This document shows, piece by piece, positions 7,847-15,640 of a stretch of DNA of 64,000 nt; position 1 is the stretch's first letter; each line of letters opens with the position of its first letter. A program made the translations under genes and the position numbers. The notes below the pieces were generated by a model. That model searched no databases and had not been told where the DNA came from. It worked only from the letters and a program-made list of their open reading frames with translations. The stretch lies in NCBI GenBank assembly GCA_965230525.1, contig OZ246008.1, positions 2,294,001-2,358,000 on the forward strand, given 5' to 3'. The DNA is from GCA-002733465 sp965230525. Its GTDB lineage: Bacteria > Pseudomonadota > Gammaproteobacteria > Enterobacterales > Kangiellaceae.

Positions 7847-10267
7847 TCACTCATAGCGTAACGCGGTGCTCGGCTCCATTTCAACAGCCTTACTGGTAGG
7901 AGAATAAATTGCTAACATGACCACAAAGGTTAAACTAATCGAAACGATCGCAGCCAAGATAAAGTACAACTCTATCGGAACATTGCCCTCAGTAAAGTCA
8001 TGAAAAACGAATGCCATCAATGTGAACAGCGTCAAGCCGAGTGCTAAACCAATGATTAATTGTCGACTACCTTGTTTAATAAAAAGCGTGATAATTTGGC
8101 GATCAGTCGCACCGACCGCTCGTCTAATACCTATTTCATGCGTTCGACGGGCCACGGCATTAGCAGTAAGACCATAGATTCCGGTTAACGCCAAAAGCAA
8201 GGCAAAGCCACCGGCCAAAAAGGTGATGTTTGAGGTCAGCTGCATAGCACTTCGCATCATATCCATATTCTTATCAGCGGGCTCTACACGGTAGGGCTCA
8301 ATAGTTTTGTCGAGCGAAAATAATACTTGGTAGAAGGATTCAATAGCCGCTTCGGGTTGACCATGGTACTTAAAAAATACGCGATAATAGTTATGTGTGA
8401 ATTGGTAACCAGAGAGGTATATTTCATCAATCGCATCTTTACTAGACATTAGGGCGACGGTATTAACTCTATCCGTGACAATCCCGACCACATAAAGGGT
8501 TTCCATTTTGTCGTCAATTTTTACTTGAATCGTTCGCTCGAGGGGCTCTTGATTGGGCCAGTAACGTTTTGCCAGTGATTGGCTTATTAAAACGGCCCTC
8601 CTATTGTTATGATTGTCACGCTCGTCTAAGTGACGACCTTCAACTAATTTAGCCCCAAAAAACTCAGTATTTCCGAAGACTGACATGGTATCGACTTTTG
8701 GATAGTTTGCTTCATCGGTTAGTCCAAGTGAATCTAATTTTAATGGAAGTCGACCACGATACATTCTAATGGTTGTATCAATGACGTTATCTTTTAGATT
8801 CAAACGATTTCGAAATTGCTCAAAGAAAGCCACTTGTTGATGAGCGAGTGGGTATTTTTCTTCAGGTAAATAGATGGTGCCTTCAATCATCTGATCAAAA
8901 TTTTCACCGAGGTCAATCGTCAATAAGTAATTTGAAATAAACGCTGAAAGCGATCCGATGAGCATGAGTGTGGAAATAAGAAACACCTGAACAGTGACTA
9001 ACACTCGAGAAGCTTTGCCCGAACGTTTGCTTTGAGCGCCGCGCGTTCCATCTCTAAGAGTGGCATTAATATCTTGGTTAGCTATTTTTCGTGCTGGCAA
9101 GAACGAAGCTAAAAATAAAGTGATGGCGGTAAATACGCCTGCCATTACTAATGTTTCCTTATCCATTCCCCAGCCCCACCAGAAGGGTAAGTTATCAGAT
9201 AGGGTAGTGTGCAATACCACGTGCGTATAGCTTAACAAGTCGCCAACTAGCAACACAGACAATACCCCGCCGATCAAGGTAATGATGATTCCTTCTAGCA
9301 TAATTTGTAGCACTAGCCGATTAATTGGTGCACCCAAGGCGGCTCGAATTGCCGTTTCCTTTTGCTTTTCAATGGCTCTTGCGAGTAACAAGTTGCCAAC
9401 ATTGATACAGGCTAACAAGAGGATAAAGAAAGCGATTAAATTAAAAAACATAAATACAATACTGCCCTGGCCATCGGTTTGTGATTGTGGGAAGGTGAGT
9501 AAAGTAGCGGATACTTCTGCTTGCTTTTTTTTATAGGTTTTTGCGGTTTGCTGGTAAACCACGTTGAGTAGACTAGCAATTTCTTTTTCAGCGTCATCCG
9601 GAGACTTATCTGAGCTCAACTTAACATAGGCTTGGATGTTTTGATCGGATTCCGGTTTAAGATCAACAAGTGAACGAGGGATAGGAAGCCACAGTCTTGA
9701 GTTGACAGGAAAACCAAACCCTTTCGGCATCACTCCAATCACTTCTGTTAAAGTGCCGTTGAGTCTAATCTGCTTTCCTACAATATTACTGTCTTGCTGA
9801 AATACTTTATCCCACAAGTGATAACTAATCACCACGGTTGCTTTCGCGTCACTTCTCATGTCTTGCTCATCAAAGGTTCGCCCCATTATTGGTTCTACTT
9901 GAGTAAAACTAAACATGGACTGTTCCACATGGGTTGCAAATAAGCTTTTTCCTGAATCTTGAATCGAAAGCCTGACCGAGGTTTGGTTAAATACGCCTTG
10001 CTCAACAACGTTGGTTAATTTATCGCGAATCGAAAGATATTCATAAGCCGGTACTCTGCGCCCTTCACCACCCAGCGAAACCGAAAGCCGATAGATGTTT
10101 TCGCCATCAGCCAGTGGGATGGGTTTGTAAATCAGAGAGTAGAGGAAAGAAAATGTAAACAAGCTAATTGAAAGCCCGCCAACTAAAACCATTAGTGTAA
10201 GCGCAGTAAATTTTGGCGCTTTTAAAAGTTGGCGTAACGCATATTTTAAGTCCATGGGGATAGTCAT
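7847..10267 (-). CDS. MacB/FtsX-type ABC transporter permease
   Basis: An 806-residue inner-membrane permease with one N-terminal TM segment followed by a large periplasmic MacB_PCD-like domain, a block of three TM segments (about residues 270-400), a second periplasmic domain and a C-terminal three-TM FtsX block. This duplicated layout is that of the ADOP/MacB-like permeases, which use mechanotransmission to push substrates from the periplasm outward. The DxxYALRQLLK-PKFT start is typical. The ATPase is on a separate polypeptide encoded upstream (10358-11101). The start at 10267 is favoured by an AGAAAG sequence; an in-frame ATG four codons later has no ribosome site. Confidence 0.88.
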   Translation of the reverse strand: MTIPMDLKYALRQLLKAPKFTALTLMVLVGGLSISLFTFSFLYSLIYKPIPLADGENIYRLSVSLGGEGRRVPAYEYLSIRDKLTNVVEQGVFNQTSVRLSIQDSGKSLFATHVEQSMFSFTQVEPIMGRTFDEQDMRSDAKATVVISYHLWDKVFQQDSNIVGKQIRLNGTLTEVIGVMPKGFGFPVNSRLWLPIPRSLVDLKPESDQNIQAYVKLSSDKSPDDAEKEIASLLNVVYQQTAKTYKKKQAEVSATLLTFPQSQTDGQGSIVFMFFNLIAFFILLLACINVGNLLLARAIEKQKETAIRAALGAPINRLVLQIMLEGIIITLIGGVLSVLLVGDLLSYTHVVLHTTLSDNLPFWWGWGMDKETLVMAGVFTAITLFLASFLPARKIANQDINATLRDGTRGAQSKRSGKASRVLVTVQVFLISTLMLIGSLSAFISNYLLTIDLGENFDQMIEGTIYLPEEKYPLAHQQVAFFEQFRNRLNLKDNVIDTTIRMYRGRLPLKLDSLGLTDEANYPKVDTMSVFGNTEFFGAKLVEGRHLDERDNHNNRRAVLISQSLAKRYWPNQEPLERTIQVKIDDKMETLYVVGIVTDRVNTVALMSSKDAIDEIYLSGYQFTHNYYRVFFKYHGQPEAAIESFYQVLFSLDKTIEPYRVEPADKNMDMMRSAMQLTSNITFLAGGFALLLALTGIYGLTANAVARRTHEIGIRRAVGATDRQIITLFIKQGSRQLIIGLALGLTLFTLMAFVFHDFTEGNVPIELYFILAAIVSISLTFVVMLAIYSPTSKAVEMEPSTALRYE

Positions 10268-10357
10268 TTTCTTTCTCGCTGTTCTTTTAATATTCTCGGA
10301 CTGAGTTGGTCAACCAAACCATCGTCATATTGCTAAACGCTGTGGTTAGTATTCCAG

Positions 10358-11101
10358 TTAAGCAACAGTGTTAGTGCTGAGTTTTTTGCTTTGATCAGCT
10401 TTTAGGTCGATTGGGGAATGATGCGAATCAACAATAATTTTTCCATCAAACATTTCTATTCGCCTATCGGCTTGTTCAGCGGAGCGGGGATCATGGGTCA
10501 CCATGCAAATGGTACTGCCTTCCTGATGTAAGGCTTTAATCAGTTGCATGACCGCATCAGCATTTTTTGAGTCTAAATTTCCAGTCGGTTCATCGGCTAG
10601 AATAAAGGCGGGATCATTAACGAGTGCTCTGGCAACAGCAACGCGTTGTTGTTGTCCACCAGAAAGCTGGGAAGGAAAATGATTCTTGCGATGAGACATT
10701 TCGACTTTATCTAACACTTCACTCACTTTTGCAGTTGCGTCTGCTTGACTAAACCCGCTACGATAGCTTAGCGGCAACATTACATTTTCTGACACAGTCA
10801 GGTCTGAAATCAAATTAAAAGATTGGAAGATAAAACCAACTTGTTCGTTTCTAATTTTTGAGCGTTGATCACGATTTAGTGATGAAACATTAATGCCATC
10901 GAGTAAGTAGTCGCCTGATGTTGGCGAATCGAGTAAGCCAAGTAGCGAAAGCAAGGTGGATTTACCACAACCCGAAGGGCCACTTAACGAGAGATAGTCA
11001 CCTTGATTGATAAGCAAGTTAACTTGGCTTACAGCGCGGGTTTCTACTTCTTCAGTAATAAAATGTTTGCAAATGTTTTCAAGCTTGATTAATGCTGACA
11101 T
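10358..11101 (-). CDS. ABC transporter ATP-binding protein (LolD/MacB type)
   Basis: A 247-residue ATPase with Walker A GPSGCGKST, signature LSGGQQQRVAVARA, Walker B FILADEPTGNLDS and the switch His in VTHD. The GNLDS-containing Walker B region is the hallmark of the LolD/FtsE/MacB subfamily. It lies between the adaptor gene (22 bases upstream) and the permease (90 bases downstream), and so energises that permease. The last about 20 residues are a polar tail with no clear role. Confidence 0.93.
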   Translation of the reverse strand: MSALIKLENICKHFITEEVETRAVSQVNLLINQGDYLSLSGPSGCGKSTLLSLLGLLDSPTSGDYLLDGINVSSLNRDQRSKIRNEQVGFIFQSFNLISDLTVSENVMLPLSYRSGFSQADATAKVSEVLDKVEMSHRKNHFPSQLSGGQQQRVAVARALVNDPAFILADEPTGNLDSKNADAVMQLIKALHQEGSTICMVTHDPRSAEQADRRIEMFDGKIIVDSHHSPIDLKADQSKKLSTNTVA

Positions 11102-11122
11102 TACTTTTCCTTTAAAGTTAAT

Positions 11123-12379
11123 CTAGTTAATCAGAATTCGGTTATGTTGAATGATTTTACTGATATCTGAAGTTACAATTTGTTCCCCCGCTTTTAATCC
11201 AGAGATTATTTGGATTTGACTAACGGAGCTCTCCCCAAAGCTTACTTTTTTACGCGCCAAGAATTGTTTATCCGCGGATAGGCTAAAGATATCAACTAAG
11301 GTGTTTTTGGGAGCAAATGCGGGTCGTCTGACAAACAGGGTATTTTCAATTCGCTTTACAATAATTCGACCTTCAATATTTAGATCCGGCCTTGCTTCAG
11401 CGGGTAGCGCCGATTGAAGCTCGACATCGACTTGAACCATGCCTTGATTTACTCTTGGATCGACGCGAGAAACCACACCTTCTAATTCATTTGAGCGGGT
11501 ATCAATAATAACGGGTTGTCCGACCAAGATTTCTTGCACTTTGAGTTCTTGTACTTGGAGTTCAGCGATAAGGCGAGCATGGTTGGCTAGCGTCGCGATA
11601 CTCTCACCAATATTAACCTGCTGACCGAGTTGTAGTGATATGGTCTGTATGGTGCCTTGATGTTGTGCTCGAACGGTTAGATTTTCAACCTGCAATTGGT
11701 TACTCAAATAATTACTTCTGACTAACGCAAGACGTGCTTGCTGCGCCTGTTTACTCGCTGCAATATTTAATTTCATATTTTTGGCTCGGCGCTTTTGGGC
11801 AAGCCACCGCTGTTTTTGTTGTTCAACCGATAAGCTAGTGCGACGATAATCTATTTTAGAGATGGAGCCCTTGCCAGATTTTAATAACTCAGATTCAGCA
11901 TCTAATTTCAATTTTGTAGATTGATAATTAAATTCTGCTTCGTCAACACTGTTTTCAATATCCACCAGCTGCGATTCCAATTGCATAATATTAGCTTTCA
12001 TTTCTGCCTCGGTCGCTTGTAATTCCCAATGGGCCTTTTGTAATGAACGATGTAACTCTGGGTTTGATAATTGTACTAATACTTGCCCAGCGGTTACCGG
12101 TGTGCCGGGTTTGACGAATAGTTTTTCCACTCGTCCAGCGACAGAAGCAGCAATCCATTGAGTACTTTCTGGTTTGAGTTGGCCGATTGCGCTTACTTCA
12201 ACAACAAATTCACCTTGTTGTACTTGCGCTAACTGAATATCCGACTCTGAAACGATATAGGAGGTATCTGCCAAAAATGCTTTAGCGGCAATGGAGAGGG
12301 TAACTAAGGCCAATATGGGGAAAATGTACCAATAGGTCTTCCAAATCGGTTTCGTTTTGATTGCTCTTTGAATATCCAT
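11123..12379 (-). CDS. Periplasmic adaptor of ABC efflux system (HlyD/MacA-like)
   Basis: This 418-residue membrane-fusion protein has one N-terminal TM anchor (about residues 16-36), a lipoyl/barrel-sandwich half (GRVEKLFVKPGTPVTAGQVL), a long coiled-coil hairpin (about residues 105-215) and a second lipoyl half plus beta-barrel region. Adaptors of this kind bridge a MacB-like permease to an outer-membrane channel such as TolC, which is not encoded here. It is the first gene of the minus-strand operon and is preceded by a sigma54-type promoter. No good ribosome site is visible before the ATG at 12379, so the exact start is less certain. Confidence 0.88.
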   Translation of the reverse strand: MDIQRAIKTKPIWKTYWYIFPILALVTLSIAAKAFLADTSYIVSESDIQLAQVQQGEFVVEVSAIGQLKPESTQWIAASVAGRVEKLFVKPGTPVTAGQVLVQLSNPELHRSLQKAHWELQATEAEMKANIMQLESQLVDIENSVDEAEFNYQSTKLKLDAESELLKSGKGSISKIDYRRTSLSVEQQKQRWLAQKRRAKNMKLNIAASKQAQQARLALVRSNYLSNQLQVENLTVRAQHQGTIQTISLQLGQQVNIGESIATLANHARLIAELQVQELKVQEILVGQPVIIDTRSNELEGVVSRVDPRVNQGMVQVDVELQSALPAEARPDLNIEGRIIVKRIENTLFVRRPAFAPKNTLVDIFSLSADKQFLARKKVSFGESSVSQIQIISGLKAGEQIVTSDISKIIQHNRILIN

Positions 12380-12420
12380 TTGATGAAGTCACTAATTCAT
12401 TGCTCAGTTACTTCTTTGTA

Positions 12421-12437
12421 TTACAAGTCTTGTGCCA
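12421..12437 (-). promoter_or_regulatory. Candidate sigma54 (-24/-12) promoter
   Basis: On the minus strand the sequence reads TGGCAC-N5-TTGTA, against the consensus TGGCAC-N5-TTGCA/T; only the C of the -12 element differs. The GG and GT pairs are exactly 10 bases apart. It lies about 42 bases before the adaptor start codon. The operon itself encodes a sigma54-dependent activator, which makes the match more credible. Confidence 0.6.
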
Positions 12438-12547
12438 AAAGAGTCAGAAATGCGATAAGTTATTGATACATAGAAATAAATTAGCTTTTTTAGTTTGCTT
12501 TAACGGATTTTTACTGTTGCAAAAGCGGGGCAGATTTAGGGATTAAT

Positions 12548-12565
12548 GTGTCGAAAACGAGACAC
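12548..12565. promoter_or_regulatory. Dyad GTGTC-N8-GACAC, candidate enhancer
   Basis: A palindrome about 110 bases upstream of the -24/-12 element, at the distance where NtrC-type activators bind. The inner bases TCG-AAAA-CGA extend the symmetry. No second copy was noticed nearby, so the role as binding site of the local regulator is inference. Confidence 0.4.
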
Positions 12566-12713
12566 TTGAACGACAGCTAGAAGAGGCAATCATTCAGTTA
12601 CCGCTAAATGGCATTGGTAGAAACTGAATTCAAGAGAGGCGAGCAGGGGGCAATATAGTAATTTCGCAATTTAGTCGGTAACATCCCTAATTAAACCGAA
12701 TTTGGAGATGAAT

Positions 12714-13160
12714 ATGCCTATTGAAGCTAGGGTAGCCAAATATATTTTCGCTTTATTACTACTGTGTCCTACCTCGATAAATGCTGAACGAACGACGCAA
12801 ACTCAAGAGCGTATTGTGCGCGAGTATGTCGAAGCCTTTAATCAAAAGGATGTTGCCTCAATGCTCAAATATGCCGTGGAAAAAATCCATTGGATGAGTG
12901 TCAACGAAGAAAAAATTACAGTCGAAACCAAAGGCAAAAAGGCACTATCAGAAGCATTACAAGGTTACTTTAAATCGGTACCCAGTATTCATTCTAAAAT
13001 TCTTACTCTAAATGCCTCAGGTCCATTTGTTTATACCGTGGAAAAAGCTCACTGGAAAAGCAAGGATAAAATCAAAAGCCAGTGTAGCCCAGCGATTTAT
13101 CAGTTTGACAAGGGAATGATTAAATACGTTTGGTATTTTGCCGCTTATCCGTGCGATTAA
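12714..13160 (+). CDS. Secreted NTF2/SnoaL-like protein
   Basis: The 148-residue product has a signal peptide ending near SINA-E and then a pattern typical of small NTF2-like cone-fold proteins: VREYVEAFNQKDVASMLKYA followed by strands with IHWMSV and VEKAHW. Members bind or convert small molecules, or act as accessory domains; no catalytic residues can be named here. I chose the ATG at 12714 because GGAG (12704-12707) is optimally spaced to it; earlier TTG/ATG codons overlap the ribosome site. It is transcribed away from the ABC efflux operon. Confidence 0.7.
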   Translation: MPIEARVAKYIFALLLLCPTSINAERTTQTQERIVREYVEAFNQKDVASMLKYAVEKIHWMSVNEEKITVETKGKKALSEALQGYFKSVPSIHSKILTLNASGPFVYTVEKAHWKSKDKIKSQCSPAIYQFDKGMIKYVWYFAAYPCD

Positions 13161-13183
13161 ATCATAAGCTTCTAGTCAAGAAA

Positions 13184-13209
13184 ACCGGAATTTACCGCTA
13201 AATTCCGGT
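13184..13209. terminator. Perfect 11-bp hairpin after the NTF2-like gene
   Basis: ACCGGAATTTA, loop CCGC, then its exact complement, 24 bases after the stop codon. The following bases are not T-rich, so termination strength is uncertain. Confidence 0.55.
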
Positions 13210-13245
13210 GCAATACTTTCACATTATTTACATTACAAGTAAATT

Positions 13246-13283
13246 CTTGTTGGCACACGCAATGCTTGTTGGCACATGCAATG
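13246..13283. repeat. Two tandem 19-bp repeats
   Basis: CTTGTTGGCACAYGCAATG occurs twice in direct succession with one C/T difference. Intergenic, no coding role seen. Confidence 0.85.
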
Positions 13284-13429
13284 CCTATCAGAGGATTCGT
13301 TAGAAAAAGATAGGATTAGCCACAATCAACTCATTAGACAAAACTATAAAAATTAGTCAAATAAAATTTAGCAAATGGCTAATTGAGATAGTAATTAGGT
13401 CATTTTTAAACAATCAAGGGATGAAAACA

Positions 13430-13846
13430 ATGAAGAAAAAATTATCAATCGTAATACTCGCTGCGGCTCTCAGTGGCTGCGCCTCGGGACCTTACGCAAT
13501 TATAGATGGGAGTAAAAGTAAACGTGCTGATCAATACAGCGCGGATGTGGTAATTACCGGTATCGATGGGCAGATGATCTTTGATGGACGCAAAGTTAGA
13601 AATGTTGAGCCAGGCTCACACTATGTGCAGTTAACATGGGTCAAAACCGATCGCCAAGGAAGAGAGTCTTATCGACCTTGGGCGTTTAATGCCGAAGCCT
13701 GTAAGCGCTATGTGGTCGCTGCCAAACACGATCCCAGTAAAAAGTTTAGTAGTCGATACTGGGAAGTCGAATTATTGCGTGTTGAAGATATTAAAGGTTG
13801 CGCCGTGGAACCCAAGCAAGTCGCAGAGGGAGAAGCCACGAATTAG
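13430..13846 (+). CDS. Small lipoprotein, unknown function
   Basis: A 138-residue protein with a lipoprotein signal and lipobox LSGC about 17 residues from the start. The mature part (DVVITGIDGQMIFDGRKVRNVEPGSHYVQLTW) looks like a PEGA-like or carbohydrate-binding-like beta domain, followed by two cysteines (CKRYVV and KGCAVE) that may pair. I chose the ATG at 13430 because AAGGGA is 6-7 bases upstream; the ATG at 13421 overlaps that site. Confidence 0.7.
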   Translation: MKKKLSIVILAAALSGCASGPYAIIDGSKSKRADQYSADVVITGIDGQMIFDGRKVRNVEPGSHYVQLTWVKTDRQGRESYRPWAFNAEACKRYVVAAKHDPSKKFSSRYWEVELLRVEDIKGCAVEPKQVAEGEATN

Positions 13847-13892
13847 CGCTGGCAATATAAATTAAGTAGCACTAATTAGTTCTTAGTCCATT

Positions 13893-13948
13893 GCCTATAG
13901 CTGTTAGCCTATAGCTGTTAGCTCATAGCTCATAGCTCATAGTTTATA
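13893..13948. repeat. Tandem repeats, 14-bp x2 then 7-bp x3
   Basis: GCCTATAGCTGTTA twice (13893-13920), followed by GCTCATA three times and a degenerate copy. The 7-bp unit looks like half of the 14-bp unit, as expected from stepwise slippage. Lies in the 235-base gap before the S41-like gene. Confidence 0.85.
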
Positions 13949-14081
13949 GTCCCTAGCCGATCTGTCCCGATCGGTGTGGCTCAAATAGCAAAAGCTCAGG
14001 CTATTTACCTTGTGGCTAAAAAACATATCAACAATTTTGAAAGATCATAATTGAAAGTTTCGTTAATAATAGGGATCTGAA

Positions 14082-15068
14082 ATGATTTCCAACAAGTCTT
14101 TAATATTAAACCTGCTAATCATCGTAAGTTTAATTTTCTTTTCGACCGGTTGCGGCGGCGGAGGCGGAAACTCCGAGGATTCCAATGAAACCATTGCGCA
14201 AGCCTATGTGGAAGAAGTTTTATTAATCATGCGGGAAAACGCGGTCACTCGATACGAAGTTGACTGGCAGGCTTTAGAGGCGGAAGTCTGGTCACTTGCG
14301 AGCGGCGCTCAAACTATTCAAGATACTTATTCTGCACTTCACCGGGCACTGGAACTATTGGGCACTAACCACAGCTTCATAATAACAACCAGAGGCGATA
14401 CGCTTTATCCGAGTGAGTTAGAGTGCGAACAACAATATTCAGATGGCTTATTTACACGAGATGATATCGGCTATCTTCGTGTGGGAGGCTTTAGCGGAAG
14501 CGACCTACAATCTCGCGAGTTCGCCAACGAGTTACATACCAAACTTGCTGAAGAAGATAGCGAAAATATCAGAGGTTGGATTGTTGATCTAAGAAATAAT
14601 ACCGGTGGCAATATGTGGCCGATGATAGCAGGGATCGGACCTTTATTAGGCGACGGAATTTATGGTCATTTTATTGACCCCGACAACAATATTTCCTCTT
14701 GGGGTTATCAATCAGGTGCCTCGGTATTTAATAATGATACCAAGGTCGTCACAGTGGATTCTCCTTATCAACTACTAAACCCAGCCATAAGAATAGCAGT
14801 ACTAAGTAGTCGGCGAATCGCAAGCTCTGGCGAAGCAACCCTCATCTCCTTTAAAGAGCGCGATAATGTGAAAATATTCGGCTCAAACAGTTGCGGCTTA
14901 TCAACCGCAAATGGCAAGTTTGATTTGAGTGACGGCAGTGAGTTATTTCTAACCGTTTCAACGATGGCAGATCGAAACATGATGAAGTTTGGTAACCAAG
15001 TGCCGGTGGATGTAGAAGTTAGTCAAGATGAAGTTGTCGATGCTGCAGTTGAGTGGATATTGGAGTAA
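14082..15068 (+). CDS. S41-like serine peptidase, lipoprotein
   Basis: A 328-residue lipoprotein: hydrophobic signal with lipobox STGC at about residues 21-24, then an unusual GGGGG stretch. The body follows tail-specific proteases without a PDZ domain: an N-terminal helical cap, the strand segment GYLRVGGFSG, IRGWIVDLRNNTGGNMWPM (the canonical DLRxNxGG motif) and SSRRIASSGEA, in which the second Ser of ASSGE is the probable nucleophile. A catalytic Lys is not evident one turn later (the region reads EATLISF), so it may use a different base or be less active. Periplasmic peptide cleavage is the family role; the substrate is unknown. Confidence 0.8.
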   Translation: MISNKSLILNLLIIVSLIFFSTGCGGGGGNSEDSNETIAQAYVEEVLLIMRENAVTRYEVDWQALEAEVWSLASGAQTIQDTYSALHRALELLGTNHSFIITTRGDTLYPSELECEQQYSDGLFTRDDIGYLRVGGFSGSDLQSREFANELHTKLAEEDSENIRGWIVDLRNNTGGNMWPMIAGIGPLLGDGIYGHFIDPDNNISSWGYQSGASVFNNDTKVVTVDSPYQLLNPAIRIAVLSSRRIASSGEATLISFKERDNVKIFGSNSCGLSTANGKFDLSDGSELFLTVSTMADRNMMKFGNQVPVDVEVSQDEVVDAAVEWILE

Positions 15069-15117
15069 GTTTTGGGCTTAGGTTTCGTTTTACAAGGCGA
15101 TTTGCTTTGGGCAGGTT

Positions 15118-15170
15118 TGCGAAAAGAATTGCGAAAAGAACTGCGAAAAGAACTGCGAAATGATTTGTGA
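15118..15170. repeat. Tandem 12-bp repeats (TGCGAAAAGAAC)
   Basis: About four imperfect copies right after the S41-like gene. The 570-base stretch 15069-15640 contains this, a second repeat and otherwise AT-rich sequence with no gene I can support. Confidence 0.8.
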
Positions 15171-15283
15171 AAATATTTGCAAACCTATTAGTTAGCTTTA
15201 TAGAATTGAGATTTTAAATTCAATTTTTGGTTCTTTCGCAATCAACAACAAGTCCCTAAAATAAAAATATCACTCAATAATTA

Positions 15284-15330
15284 TTCAAATCTTTCAAGTC
15301 AAATCTCTCAAGTCAAATCTCTTAAGTCAA
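15284..15330. repeat. Tandem about 14-bp repeats (TCAAGTCAAATCTC)
   Basis: Three imperfect copies in the same intergenic stretch, unrelated in sequence to the repeat 120 bases upstream. Confidence 0.8.
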
Positions 15331-15640
15331 CAAGCAGATTCCCTTACTTAAAGTTGCTTTTTCAAAGAGTCTGATTAGCTCACAATCCAAACCATTATTG
15401 ACACATTGTTAATTAAAACTTGACGAAATATTGAATAATGTAAATTAAAATTTCAATCTCCTCTGTATACACATTTTACTCAAACTTTTACGCTAATATA
15501 GTTTCCTTCCTACAGTACAGGCTAAGCCAAGTTATAGAAAAAACGAGTTTTAAAGTCGCCAACTTTTTAACAAGGCCAAGCTTTAGACAAAACTAAAAAC
15601 TTAACTAAGCCTTACTGCTTCAACAAGACAGGAGAATTAA

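Noticed and set aside
14082..15068. Classical carboxyl-terminal processing protease
   Set aside because: The PDZ domain is missing and the Lys of the Ser-Lys dyad is not evident; kept only as S41-like.
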